Assembly: GCF_000337375.1 (NCBI RefSeq)
Contig: NZ_AOJG01000004.1
Span: forward strand, 16,559 to 55,667
Direction: 5' to 3'
Origin: Halorubrum lipolyticum DSM 21995
GTDB lineage: Archaea > Halobacteriota > Halobacteria > Halobacteriales > Haloferacaceae
DNA: 39,109 nt
Part shown: piece by piece, positions 1 to 8,586 of the stretch
Layout: each line of letters begins with the position of its first letter
Position numbering within the stretch: position 1 is the first letter of the stretch
Made by a program: the position numbers and the translations under genes
Notes under the pieces: generated by a model
What the model was told of the DNA's origin: nothing
The model's database searches: none
The model's input: only the letters and a program-made list of their open reading frames with translations

Positions 1-1096
1 CCGCGACGTCGTCGTCCTCCTCGACGACCCGCTGACCGAGGACGACACGGTGTTCGCGATGGCGCATCGAGACACGAACGACAACGAGGCGTACGACTTC
101 CCGAGCAGCGAGGGCAACGAGGACGGCCCGTACACGACCGATTCGTCCGACATCGTGATGGACGACGGGAACGTCACCGTCTCCGCGGGCGTGGCGTTCG
201 AGACGAGCGACTCGGACGGGGCGACGGTCACGGTCGACCGGGTCGACCTGAGCCAGGGCGGGTTCGTGACGATCCACGACGCCTCGATCGGCGGAGGCGC
301 CGTGTTCGACTCCGTTCGCGGCACCAGCGCGTACCTCGAGGCCGGCGTCCACGAGGACGTGACGATCGAGCTCGACGAGCCGCTGACGGACACGGAACAG
401 TTAGTCGCGATGCCGCACCGCGACACCAACGACAACGAGGCGTACGACTTCGTCGACAGCGACGGGGAGGCCGACGGCCCGTTCCTGACCGGTGACGACG
501 CCCCGGTGACGGCCGTCGCGAGCGCGCAGGTGACCGCGTTCGTCGACGCGACCGCGCAGGACACCGACGGCGAGACCGTCGTCGTCGATTCGGTGACGCT
601 CCACGACGGCGGGTTCGTGACGGTCCACGACTCCTCGCTCGCGGACGGCGCGGTGTTCGACTCCGTCCGCGGTACCAGCGCGTACCTCGGGCCGGGGACG
701 CACACCGACGTCGAGATCGCGCTCGACGACCCCCTGACCGAGGACGACACGGTGTTCGCGATGGCGCACCGCGACACCGACGGCAACGAGGCGTACGACT
801 TCCCCGCCACCGACGGCGCCGAGGACGGGCCGTACGCGGCCGCGGGAGCGCCGGTGATGTCCGCCGCCGATCTGACCGTCGAGAGCGGCGAGAACATGGG
901 CGACGAGATGGACGGGGAGGACGGTGAGGACGCCGTCGGCGACGCGTCCGACGGCGACGAGATGAACGGAGAGGACGGAAGCGACGGGGACGGAAGCGAC
1001 GAGGACGGGAGCGGCGACGAGGCGCCCGGCTTCGGTGTCGCTGTCGCGCTCGTCGCGCTGATCGCAGTCGCGCTCGTCGCGCGTCGTTACTCCTGA
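1..1096 (+). CDS. Cell-surface protein with DUF7282-type repeats and PGF-CTERM anchor (5' partial)
   Basis: The reading frame is open from the first full codon (position 2), so the gene starts upstream. The visible part holds the end of one repeat and two complete repeats of about 105 residues. Each carries GGFVT(I/V)HD, then GAVFDSVRGTSAYL, then a conserved HRDT(N/D)(D/G)NEAYDF motif near its end. After the repeats comes an acidic Asp/Glu/Gly/Ser linker, then APGFG, a hydrophobic segment of about 17 residues and Arg-Arg. That tail matches the PGF-CTERM signal, which archaeosortase A is known to process with lipid attachment of the protein. It is probably an exported S-layer-associated or surface protein; its function is unknown. 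The repeats are highly similar at DNA level, so copy number could vary by recombination. The DUF7282 assignment is from memory of the repeat pattern. Confidence 0.85.
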   Translation, partial: RDVVVLLDDPLTEDDTVFAMAHRDTNDNEAYDFPSSEGNEDGPYTTDSSDIVMDDGNVTVSAGVAFETSDSDGATVTVDRVDLSQGGFVTIHDASIGGGAVFDSVRGTSAYLEAGVHEDVTIELDEPLTDTEQLVAMPHRDTNDNEAYDFVDSDGEADGPFLTGDDAPVTAVASAQVTAFVDATAQDTDGETVVVDSVTLHDGGFVTVHDSSLADGAVFDSVRGTSAYLGPGTHTDVEIALDDPLTEDDTVFAMAHRDTDGNEAYDFPATDGAEDGPYAAAGAPVMSAADLTVESGENMGDEMDGEDGEDAVGDASDGDEMNGEDGSDGDGSDEDGSGDEAPGFGVAVALVALIAVALVARRYS

Positions 1097-1211
1097 GAAC
1101 GGGGACCGACGGCGACGAGCCGGCAGCAGTTCGAGCACCATTCTTTATGTACCTCGGTGATGTCGACTGCGACAGCTCAGTTACTCGGACGAGGGGCCAC
1201 AGATCGCCATA

Positions 1212-1226
1212 TCCGAATATATCGGA
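1212..1226. promoter_or_regulatory. Short inverted repeat upstream of the tfb promoter
   Basis: TCCGA (1212-1216) and TCGGA (1222-1226) flank an AT core about 50 bp before the tfb TATA box. It has the geometry of a small operator, but five-base arms can arise by chance, so this is only a candidate. Confidence 0.2.
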
Positions 1227-1270
1227 CAGATACGGCCAATTTACAGTATCATTACTGAGATAACGATACA

Positions 1271-1284
1271 AAACTTTATATACT
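1271..1284 (+). promoter_or_regulatory. TATA box and BRE region of tfb
   Basis: AAACTTTATATACT is the clearest TATA element in the 267-nt gap before tfb, with A-rich BRE-like bases upstream. The predicted start site is near 1303-1308, giving a leader of about 55-60 nt. That is unlike the leaderless pattern of most genes here. Confidence 0.55.
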
Positions 1285-1363
1285 CTCGAGACTTACTATT
1301 GGTTAACGAATCGGCGAGCCCGGCGCCAGTATTTCTGTCGGGAGTTCGATCGGGGAGAACACC

Positions 1364-2365
1364 ATGACTGAGACACACATACGCGGCTACGACGGTGAGA
1401 CGGAGCGAGACCGAACCACGGAGTCGACCGAGTCGACGGCGGACGAGACGGAGTCGACGGGCGACCGGACCACGACCTGCCCGGAGTGCGAGGGGAACCT
1501 CGTGACCGACACCGAACACGGCGAGACCGTCTGTAACGACTGCGGGCTCGTCGTCGAGCAGGACTCGGTCGACCGCGGGCCGGAGTGGCGCGCGTTCGAC
1601 TCCAGCGAACGCGACAGCAAGTCGCGCGTCGGCGCTCCGACGACGAACATGATGCACGACAAGGGGCTCTCGACGAACATCGGCTGGCAGGACAAGGACG
1701 CCTACGGGAAGTCGCTGTCCAGCCGCCAGCGCCAGCGGATGCAGCGGCTGCGCACCTGGAACGAGCGGTTCCGCACCCGCGACTCCAAGGACCGCAATCT
1801 CAAGCAGGCGCTCGGCGAGATCGACCGGATGGCCTCGGCGCTCGGCCTCCCGGACAACGTCCGCGAGACCGCCTCCGTCATCTACCGCCGCGCGCTGAGC
1901 GAGAACCTGCTACCCGGCCGCTCCATCGAGGGCGTCGCGACCGCGGCGCTGTACGCCGCCGCTCGACAGGACGGAAATCCGCGCAGCCTCGACGAATTCA
2001 CCGCCGTCTCGCGAGTGGACAAGATGGAGCTCACCCGGACGTACCGCTACGTGATCCGGGAGCTCAAGCTGGAGATTCAGCCCGCCGACCCCGAGAGCTA
2101 CGTCCCGCGGTTCGTCTCGCGGCTCGACCTCTCCGAGGAGACCCAGCGGCTCGCCCGCGAGCTGCTCGACGGCGCCAAGCGGGCCGGGATCACCAGCGGG
2201 AAGTCGCCGGTCGGGCTCGCCGCGTCCGCGGTGTACGCCGCCGCGCTCCTGTCGAACGAGAAGGTGACCCAGAGTCAGGTGTCGGCGGTCGCCGACATCT
2301 CCGAGGTCACCATCCGGAACCGGTACAAGGAGCTCCTCGACGCGAGCGAGGGGCTCGTCGCCTGA
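1364..2365 (+). CDS. tfb: Transcription initiation factor TFB (TFIIB homologue)
   Basis: TFB recruits RNA polymerase to TATA-bound TBP and helps open the promoter. The protein has 333 residues. An acidic, Thr/Glu-rich N-terminus of about 35 residues precedes a zinc ribbon with Cys39, Cys42, Cys57 and Cys60 (CPEC...CNDC). The B-reader/linker region follows (GPEWRAFDSSERDSKSRVGAP, read as two adjoining pieces GPEWRAF and SKSRVGAP), then two cyclin-fold repeats at roughly 140-225 and 235-325. The second repeat contains GKSPVGLAASAVYAAALL, typical of the family. The C-terminus includes a helix-turn-helix that contacts BRE. Length and order are those of a full TFB. Haloarchaea usually carry several tfb paralogues, and which one this is cannot be told from the window. 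Confidence 0.97.
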   Translation: MTETHIRGYDGETERDRTTESTESTADETESTGDRTTTCPECEGNLVTDTEHGETVCNDCGLVVEQDSVDRGPEWRAFDSSERDSKSRVGAPTTNMMHDKGLSTNIGWQDKDAYGKSLSSRQRQRMQRLRTWNERFRTRDSKDRNLKQALGEIDRMASALGLPDNVRETASVIYRRALSENLLPGRSIEGVATAALYAAARQDGNPRSLDEFTAVSRVDKMELTRTYRYVIRELKLEIQPADPESYVPRFVSRLDLSEETQRLARELLDGAKRAGITSGKSPVGLAASAVYAAALLSNEKVTQSQVSAVADISEVTIRNRYKELLDASEGLVA

Positions 2366-2431
2366 TTCCCGGTAACGACTCTCATCGGCGGCCCCGACCG
2401 GTGGAAAATGCGACCCGTTCCGCCACCTACG

Positions 2432-2438
2432 TTTTTAA
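2432..2438 (+). promoter_or_regulatory. TATA-like box of the zinc-ribbon gene at 2462
   Basis: TTTTTAA lies about 25 nt before the ATG at 2462. This fits a leaderless transcript and supports that ATG over the upstream in-frame ATG at 2408. Confidence 0.45.
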
Positions 2439-2461
2439 CCCGGCCACGTGTACGTCGGGCC

Positions 2462-2641
2462 ATGGTGGATGCGTTCGTCAGACTCGTCTGTCCGGAGTGC
2501 ACCAAGGAGTGGCAGGACAACCCCGCGGAGTTACAGAGCCTCCGCTCGAATTTTAGCTGTCCCGACTGTCACGCGACCCGGCGACTGACGGAGTTCATGC
2601 GGACCGAACGCGACCTCGAGGCGGTGAAACAGTTCCAGTAA
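2462..2641 (+). CDS. Small zinc-ribbon protein (haloarchaeal, function unknown)
   Basis: This 59-residue protein has two CxxC pairs, CPEC near residue 10 and CPDC near residue 33, the arrangement of a four-cysteine zinc ribbon. I chose the start MVDAFVRL because a TATA-like box sits 25 nt upstream. The longer in-frame version beginning at 2408 would place the promoter inside the gene and adds an arginine/proline-rich stretch unlike the rest. Small proteins of this type in archaea are often nucleic-acid-binding or transcription-related, but nothing in the sequence shows a specific role. It follows tfb by 96 nt with its own promoter. Confidence 0.7.
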   Translation: MVDAFVRLVCPECTKEWQDNPAELQSLRSNFSCPDCHATRRLTEFMRTERDLEAVKQFQ

Positions 2642-2674
2642 CGACGGGCGGTTCACAGCAACGACGGGCGGTTC
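2641..2674. repeat. Direct repeat of 14 bp downstream of the zinc-ribbon gene
   Basis: ACGACGGGCGGTTC occurs at 2641-2654 and again at 2661-2674, 20 bp apart, starting at the stop codon of the zinc-ribbon gene. It is probably a local duplication. Confidence 0.5.
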
Positions 2675-2676
2675 GG

Positions 2677-2847
2677 TCAGTCGTCGAGCGAGCGCTCGCG
2701 ACGGCGCCCGATCGGGAGCGGATCGGCCCGTGCGAACGTTCGGCATTCGCCGGTCGACGGTTCGGCGGAGATTTCGATAACCTTCCCGATCGATAACGCG
2801 AGAAGACGCGTCTCCGCCCCGGAAACGGGGAAACCCGGAGTAACCAT
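2677..2847 (-). CDS. Small hypothetical protein sharing a divergent promoter with the UPF0058 gene
   Basis: This 56-residue frame starts MVTPGFPVSG and ends RRRERSLDD. I do not recognise the family. Its centre (RLLALSIGKVIEISAE) reads like a folded protein rather than a shadow frame. The start is supported by a TATA sequence, read on the minus strand as GGTTTATATTATT, about 27 nt upstream. That same AT-rich box also lies about 29 nt upstream of the divergent UPF0058 start. A longer in-frame start at 2904 is unlikely because it would run through this promoter. The gene would otherwise be a 261-nt empty gap. Confidence is limited by the short length. Confidence 0.4.
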   Translation of the reverse strand: MVTPGFPVSGAETRLLALSIGKVIEISAEPSTGECRTFARADPLPIGRRRERSLDD

Positions 2848-2865
2848 GGTAACGTGACTCAGGAT

Positions 2866-2877
2866 AATAATATAAAC
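2866..2877. promoter_or_regulatory. Possible shared, bidirectional TATA box
   Basis: AATAATATAAAC reads as a TATA box on the plus strand, about 29 nt before the UPF0058 ATG at 2903. On the minus strand it reads GTTTATATTATT, about 27 nt before the small-protein ATG at 2847. Both distances suit leaderless starts. Confidence 0.45.
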
Positions 2878-2902
2878 CTCCGGTAGCAAAGGACTGGTAC
2901 TC

Positions 2903-3136
2903 ATGAAGAAGCAGGAGCTTATCCACCTTCACGGCCTCCTTGCGGAAGTACGAAAACAGTGCGAGTTCTGGGACGAGGACATCGACCTCGACGCGTACGA
3001 GGAACTCGGCGTCAAACCGACATCGATCCACAAGTCGAAGACCGACCACAAAGCCGCCGTTTTTAAGCTGACTGAGGGAATCACTGAGCCGATGGACGAG
3101 GCCGAGTCGGAGCCGCTGGCCCCGACCGCAGACTGA
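2903..3136 (+). CDS. UPF0058 family protein
   Basis: This 77-residue protein begins MKKQELIHLHGLLAEVR and contains LGVKPTSIHKSKTDHKAAVF, both characteristic of the archaeal UPF0058 family. The His-rich N-terminus (residues 8 and 10) and the IHKSKTDH segment suggest metal or nucleic-acid contact, but no function is established to my knowledge. The C-terminal 20 residues are acidic and variable. A strong TATA box about 29 nt upstream supports a leaderless ATG start. Confidence 0.88.
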   Translation: MKKQELIHLHGLLAEVRKQCEFWDEDIDLDAYEELGVKPTSIHKSKTDHKAAVFKLTEGITEPMDEAESEPLAPTAD

Positions 3137-3171
3137 ATCTTCGTCGCCGCTTGCCGACCGATTGGTACGTT

Positions 3172-3272
3172 CCTAGTGGGTAGGCCGTCGTTCGGGAGAA
3201 TCCTGAAAAGAGCGTCGCACCGAACGCGCGCCGAGCGTCGCCTGAGCCGGTCGAGAGACCGAGGAAGTCCTC
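3172..3272. ncRNA. Hairpin-rich non-coding stretch, possible structured RNA
   Basis: The gap between UPF0058 and DUF555 holds several short hairpins in a row. One is at 3191-3207 (TTCGGGA/TCCTGAA around GAA). One at 3248-3261 has CGGTC/GACCG arms closed by a GAGA tetraloop. One is at 3261-3272 (GAGG/CCTC). GAGCGTCGC also occurs twice. No clear C/D or ACA box set or convincing promoter was found, so an RNA gene is only a possibility; the hairpins could act in the 3' ends of the two convergent transcripts. Confidence 0.18.
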
Positions 3273-3281
3273 ACGAAGGGG

Positions 3282-3307
3282 CAGTCTCGCGCGTCAGTCT
3301 CGCGCGT
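3282..3307. repeat. Tandem 13-bp duplication at the 3' end of the DUF555 gene
   Basis: CAGTCTCGCGCGT is present twice head to tail (3282-3294 and 3295-3307). The stop codon of the DUF555 gene lies in the junction, so the duplication may have shaped the present C-terminus. Confidence 0.5.
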
Positions 3308-3710
3308 CGGGAGTCGAGCCGCCGCCTTCCGACTCGTCCGCGGGCGACCCCTCGGCGGAGTCGCTCTCGTTCTCGCTCGCGATCTCCTCGACCTGGAGCA
3401 CTTTCAGCGGGATGTTCCGGAGCCGCTGGCCGATCTCCTTGCGGGCGACGCGGCTCGCGTGTTCCTCGCGATCGACGTTGAACACGTCCATCCGGAGCCG
3501 GAGCGCGACGAGGGCCTCGTCGGCGGCGACGAACGCGGGCGGGAGCTCCTCCCCGCCGGGCGACGTGCGGCTTCCGGTCTCGATCTCGACGTAGTTGAGG
3601 TCCGGGTTGAGCATCTCACCGGTCTTCGAGATGGCGATCCGGACCGCTTCGTCGGCGGTCTCCACGTCGTACACCGGAACGGCGGCCTCGACGACGACTC
3701 GGCAGTCCAT
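3294..3710 (-). CDS. DUF555 / UPF0212 family protein
   Basis: This 138-residue archaeal protein of unknown function is recognised by its N-terminus MDCRVVVEAAVPVYDVET, then AVRIAISKTGEMLNPDLNYV, and RVARKEIGQRLRNIPLKVLQ towards the middle. Those blocks are the conserved core of DUF555/UPF0212. The last 30 residues are an acidic Ser/Glu/Asp tail, a common haloarchaeal addition. I start at MDCRVV (3710), not the ATG ten codons upstream, because the family begins there and an AT-rich box (GAACTTTCA on the minus strand) lies about 35 nt before it. It converges on UPF0058. Confidence 0.88.
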   Translation of the reverse strand: MDCRVVVEAAVPVYDVETADEAVRIAISKTGEMLNPDLNYVEIETGSRTSPGGEELPPAFVAADEALVALRLRMDVFNVDREEHASRVARKEIGQRLRNIPLKVLQVEEIASENESDSAEGSPADESEGGGSTPDARD

Positions 3711-3804
3711 CACGGCCCCCAGTACCACGCCGATCGGCATGAAAGTTCGGCCGACAGGTCACCCGAGCGAAACGACGCCGCCGGGAGAGACCGACCCGCG
3801 ACGG

Positions 3805-4731
3805 CTACTCGCCGCCCGCTCGGAGGTGATAAAACACGTACGTCTGCGCGTAGCCGGCGAACTCCCCGCCGAACCGCTCTCGGATCGCGCGCGAGGTCTC
3901 GGCGTAGTTCCCGCGCTCGCAGTCCGGGTAGTACTCCTCGATCGTCGTGCGGATCCACGTGTCGAGCGGGACCGCCTCGAGGAAGCCCAGCGAGAACAAC
4001 AGCACGCAGTCCGCGACCTTGTCGCCGACGCCGACGAACCGCGTCAGCGACTCGCGGGCCTCCTCGTACGGGAGCCCCGCCGCCTCCCGAGGGTGCGCCT
4101 CGCCGGACGCGATCATCTCCGCGGTCCGCTGCACGTAGGGAGCGCGGTACCCCAAGGAGAGGTCACGGAGCTCCGCCTCCGTCCGAGACGCGAGCTGCTC
4201 CGGAGTCGGGAAGGCGCGGTACTCCTCGCCGTCGAGCGCGAGGGCGTCGCCGTACGTCTCCCGAAGCCGGCGCTGCATCCCGTGGATCCGGGCGACGCGC
4301 ATCTGTGCCGAGCAGATAAAGGAGATCAGACACGGGAAGACGGGGTCGCGCGTGAGCCGCATCCCCTCGTAGGCCTCGTACGCCCGTTCGAGGAGCGGGA
4401 GGTCGGGCGTCGAGCCGAGGATCGCGTCGAGGTCGTCGTCGAGCCGGAACAGGTGTGTGAGGAGAGGGACCGCGTCCGCCGAGGACTCCCAGTGGAGGGT
4501 TCCGTCGTGAACACCGCCTTCCTGTCGCACCCGGACCGGGACGCGTTCGTCGACGACGCCGGGTATCGGGTCGACGATCGTTTCGTACCACGCGTCGCCG
4601 CCGTGAGCGTGGAGGTCCTCGTAGGTCCCGCCGTCGGCGCGGTTCCAGAGGTAGCTCTGTCCGCTCTCGACGGTCGCTTGGAGATCGAACGGGCCGGCCA
4701 GGTCCGCGACGTCGATCGCGCCTCGTTCCAT
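3805..4731 (-). CDS. OGG1-like DNA N-glycosylase / AP lyase (HhH-GPD superfamily)
   Basis: This 308-residue protein is predicted to remove 8-oxoguanine or related damaged bases and cut the abasic site. The N-terminal domain resembles OGG1 (DLQATVESGQSYLWNR, the strand containing the Gln-Ser-Tyr/Phe-x-Trp signature). The helix-hairpin-helix is FVGVGDKVADCVLLFSLGF; its Lys is in the position of the catalytic lysine of OGG1. The Asp in PLDTWIR is in the position of the catalytic aspartate. SFICSAQM corresponds to the family's helix containing the Asn/Ser-Gln contact. I start at MERGAIDV, because the further upstream in-frame codons (to 4890) are proline/arginine-rich and overlap the divergent SRPBCC gene. 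Substrate range is inferred from family only. Confidence 0.88.
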   Translation of the reverse strand: MERGAIDVADLAGPFDLQATVESGQSYLWNRADGGTYEDLHAHGGDAWYETIVDPIPGVVDERVPVRVRQEGGVHDGTLHWESSADAVPLLTHLFRLDDDLDAILGSTPDLPLLERAYEAYEGMRLTRDPVFPCLISFICSAQMRVARIHGMQRRLRETYGDALALDGEEYRAFPTPEQLASRTEAELRDLSLGYRAPYVQRTAEMIASGEAHPREAAGLPYEEARESLTRFVGVGDKVADCVLLFSLGFLEAVPLDTWIRTTIEEYYPDCERGNYAETSRAIRERFGGEFAGYAQTYVFYHLRAGGE

Positions 4732-4817
4732 TACCGATCCGACGGCGCCGCGGCCGTATCCGGGTTTCGGTCGGTCGGACGCGCCCGCGTCGGCCTCCCC
4801 AAATGGCCGCCGAGGAG

Positions 4818-4827
4818 GGGTTTTTGC
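4818..4827 (+). promoter_or_regulatory. TATA-like box of the SRPBCC gene at 4850
   Basis: A T-rich block GGGTTTTTGC sits about 27-30 nt before the ATG at 4850, consistent with leaderless transcription away from the glycosylase gene. Confidence 0.4.
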
Positions 4828-4849
4828 CCGTTGGCCCCGTAAAACCGAT

Positions 4850-5347
4850 ATGCCGACGTACCGACGGACGACCCGCGTGCCGGCCCCCATCGACGAGGTG
4901 TGGGCGTTTCACTCCACGATCGACGGGCTCCGCGAGCTCACTCCCGATTGGATGCACCTCCGGATCGAGGGCGTCGAAGGGCCGAACGGGGAGCCGGACC
5001 CGGACGTGCTCGTCGAAGGGGCCGAGATACGGATGTCGATGCGGCCGTTCGGTGTCGGACCGCGACAGCGGTGGACCTCCCGGATCACCGAACGGGAGCC
5101 CGACGACGGGGGCGACCCCGGCGACCGGGCACACTTCGTCGACGAGATGTCCGGCGGGCCGTTCCGGACGTGGGAGCACACGCACGCCTTCTACGCCGAC
5201 GGCGAGGAGACCCTGCTCGTGGACACCGTCGCGTACCGACTCCCGTTCGGTCCCCTCGGGGACGCGGCGGGACCGTTCGCGAAGGTCGGGTTCGAAGGGA
5301 TGTTTCGGGACCGACACCGCCGAACGATCGCTCGGTTCGAACCGTAG
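4850..5347 (+). CDS. SRPBCC (START-like) ligand-binding protein
   Basis: This 165-residue protein starts MPTYRRTTRVPAPIDEVWAF, the first strand and helix of the SRPBCC/polyketide-cyclase-like fold, where a basic strand is followed by P-A-x-x-x-V-W. Later blocks DEMSGGPFRTWEHTHAF and DTVAYRLPFGPLG are the typical central strands and loop. The C-terminal helix RTIARFEP closes the ligand cavity. Such proteins bind hydrophobic small molecules; no catalytic residues can be assigned. It has its own promoter and is divergent from the DNA glycosylase. Confidence 0.82.
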   Translation: MPTYRRTTRVPAPIDEVWAFHSTIDGLRELTPDWMHLRIEGVEGPNGEPDPDVLVEGAEIRMSMRPFGVGPRQRWTSRITEREPDDGGDPGDRAHFVDEMSGGPFRTWEHTHAFYADGEETLLVDTVAYRLPFGPLGDAAGPFAKVGFEGMFRDRHRRTIARFEP

Positions 5348-5412
5348 TTCGGCGGCGAGGGGTCGCGTCGAGTGCGTCAGTTGTTCGCACGCTCCCGCGT
5401 GCACAACACGTC

Positions 5413-5754
5413 TCAGTCGTCGTCGGCCGCGGCGCCGTCGGCGTCGCTCACGTCCGTCGCCGCGTCGTCCTCGATGCTCGGCGGGTACTTCCCTCGATCG
5501 AGTTTGAGGTCCGACTGCGGCCGGGCCATGCAGGTGAGCGCGTACGCCTCGGCCTCCTCGTCGGTGAGCCCGCGGGCCGCCGGCTGGGTCACCTCGCCCT
5601 CGACGACCTCCGCGGAGCAGGCGAGGCACATCCCGACGCGGCAGGAGTACTCCTGTGCGATCCCCTCGTCGATACAGGCGCTGAGGATCGTCTCCGTGTC
5701 GGCCACCTCGATCGTCTCGCCGGTGCCGACGAACTCGACGGTGTACTCGGTCAT
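5413..5754 (-). CDS. Plant-type [2Fe-2S] ferredoxin
   Basis: This is a 113-residue electron carrier. MTEYTVEFVGTGETIEV forms the first beta hairpin. The cluster loop is CRVGMCLACSAEV (C-x4-C-x2-C), and the fourth ligand is in YALTCMARP about 30 residues later, the standard plant-type spacing. The C-terminus is a 25-residue acidic tail. The start at 5754 is supported by family alignment and by a TATA-like box (CTTTTTGATT on the minus strand) about 28 nt upstream; the longer in-frame extension to 5862 is Arg/Pro-rich. It could donate electrons to a ferredoxin-dependent enzyme such as nirA in this window, but that pairing is speculative. Confidence 0.92.
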   Translation of the reverse strand: MTEYTVEFVGTGETIEVADTETILSACIDEGIAQEYSCRVGMCLACSAEVVEGEVTQPAARGLTDEEAEAYALTCMARPQSDLKLDRGKYPPSIEDDAATDVSDADGAAADDD

Positions 5755-5778
5755 AACGCGGAGTACCGGCCGACCAAT

Positions 5779-5788
5779 CAAAAAGGGT
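5779..5788 (-). promoter_or_regulatory. TATA-like box of the ferredoxin gene
   Basis: AATCAAAAAG on the plus strand (CTTTTTGATT on the coding strand) lies about 28 nt before the ferredoxin ATG. Confidence 0.4.
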
Positions 5789-5913
5789 TCCCCTCGATCG
5801 CGTCGGCGACGCGGGGACGGAACGGGAGGATAGAGAACGGCCGGGAGGACGCGTCGTCGCACTGCCGCGAAGCCGCGTCACTGGTCCCGCGGTGTTGGGC
5901 GAACGCTACACAA

Positions 5914-6003
5914 ACTACGGCTCCACGAGCATAAGTTGCCGTAGTACGGTACTCGAAAAAGGGAACAGCTGTGGGCCTCTTCCGTCGGCTCGGGCAACTA
6001 CGG
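5914..6003. promoter_or_regulatory. Three-copy repeat motif in the cydAB control region
   Basis: ACTACGG occurs at 5914-5920 (+), as its complement CCGTAGT at 5939-5945, and again at 5997-6003 (+), only a few bases before the cydA ATG. AGTTGCC (5934-5940) and its complement GGCAACT (5993-5999) overlap the last two copies, giving a larger inverted repeat. Such spacing suggests a regulator binding site, plausible for an oxygen- or redox-controlled oxidase operon. No regulator is assigned. Confidence 0.4.
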
Positions 6004-6008
6004 GACGT

Positions 6009-7449
<1,441 letters not shown>

Positions 7450-7457
<8 letters not shown>

Positions 7458-8451
7458 GTCGGTGCTCCCCGTCGACGCGTACCTCGTCGCGTCGCTACCG
7501 GAGGTCTGGTTCGGCGTCGTCGTGTTCGCGCTGGGGATGTACCTCGTCCTCGACGGGTTCGACTTCGGAATCGGCCTGCTGTACGCGACTCGGAACACCG
7601 AGCACGAGCGGGAGACGCTCCTGTCGGCGTTCGGCCCGGTGTGGGACGCCAACGAGGTGTGGCTGGTCGCCTTCGGAACCATGCTGATGGCGGCGTTCCC
7701 GCGGGTGTACTCGCGGCTGCTGGCCGACCACTACCTGCTCGCGATCGGATTCGTGCTCGCGCTGCTGTTCCGCGGGCTCGGCCCGGAACTGCGCGAACAG
7801 CGCAGCGACGAGCGGTGGAAGCGGTACTGCGACTACTCGTTCATCGGCGGCAGTTTCTCCGCGCCGCTGCTGTTCGGGACGCTCGCCGGTCGCTGGGTGT
7901 TCGACGCGGCGACGCTGTCGCTCCCGGCGCTGCTCACCGGCGTCGGCTTGGTCGCGGTCTCGGTCGTCACGGGGGCCGCGTTCCTCGCCGCCAAGGGCGA
8001 CCCGGCACTGGCGTCGGACCTGCGACCGTACGGGATCGGCGCCACGCTCGCCTACCTCGGCGGCGTCGTCGCCCTCCTGACGACCGTGGTTCTGACCGAC
8101 GCGGGCGGCGCCGCCGACACCGTCCGTTCGCTGCCCGCGGTCGCGGTGGTTGGCTCGTCGGCGATCGCGGGGGCTGGCGGGATCGCGCTCGCCAGACGCG
8201 GCGCGTACCGCGCATGGCTGGCGAGCGCGCTGGCGCTTCCGGCGCTGTTAACGGCGCTCATCGCGCTCCTGCTGTATCCGACGGTCTACCCGCCCACCGG
8301 GCTGACACTCAGAGCAGCGGTCGTTTCGCCGCTGGCGCTGAACCTCGTGACGGTCCTCGGACTCCCCGTGCTGTTCCTGGTGCTCGGGTACTTCACGTAC
8401 CTGTATCGCGTGTTCAGCGGGCCGATCGACGCGGAGGGGTACGGGAGCTGA
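7450..8451 (+). CDS. cydB: Cytochrome bd-type quinol oxidase subunit II
   Basis: CydB is the structural partner of CydA and stabilises the haem-containing subunit. The 333-residue protein has about eight hydrophobic segments. DGFDFGIGLLYA after the first helix and VWDANEVWLVAFGTMLMAAFP in the second (read as VWDANEVWLV and LMAAFP) are the CydB signatures. The start codon overlaps the end of cydA (ATGACTGAG inside the cydA 3' end), indicating translational coupling. No small third subunit (CydX-like) and no cydCD assembly genes follow within the window. Confidence 0.95.
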
Positions 8452-8554
8452 ACGCCGAACCGCCGGGTCCGCCGCGAGTTTGGGGTCGGGCCTCGCGCGT
8501 CGACTCGACCCGCCCGCCGGTCTCTGCCGCTCCGCTCCCTCCCGTCCATCGCAA

Positions 8555-8562
8555 CGACTAAT
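8555..8562 (+). promoter_or_regulatory. TATA-like box of the decarboxylase gene at 8587
   Basis: GACTAATC lies about 28 nt before the ATG at 8587, a weak but correctly spaced box in an otherwise GC-rich gap. Confidence 0.3.
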
Positions 8563-8586
8563 CCCCCGCCGGACGCTTCCCGAGGT

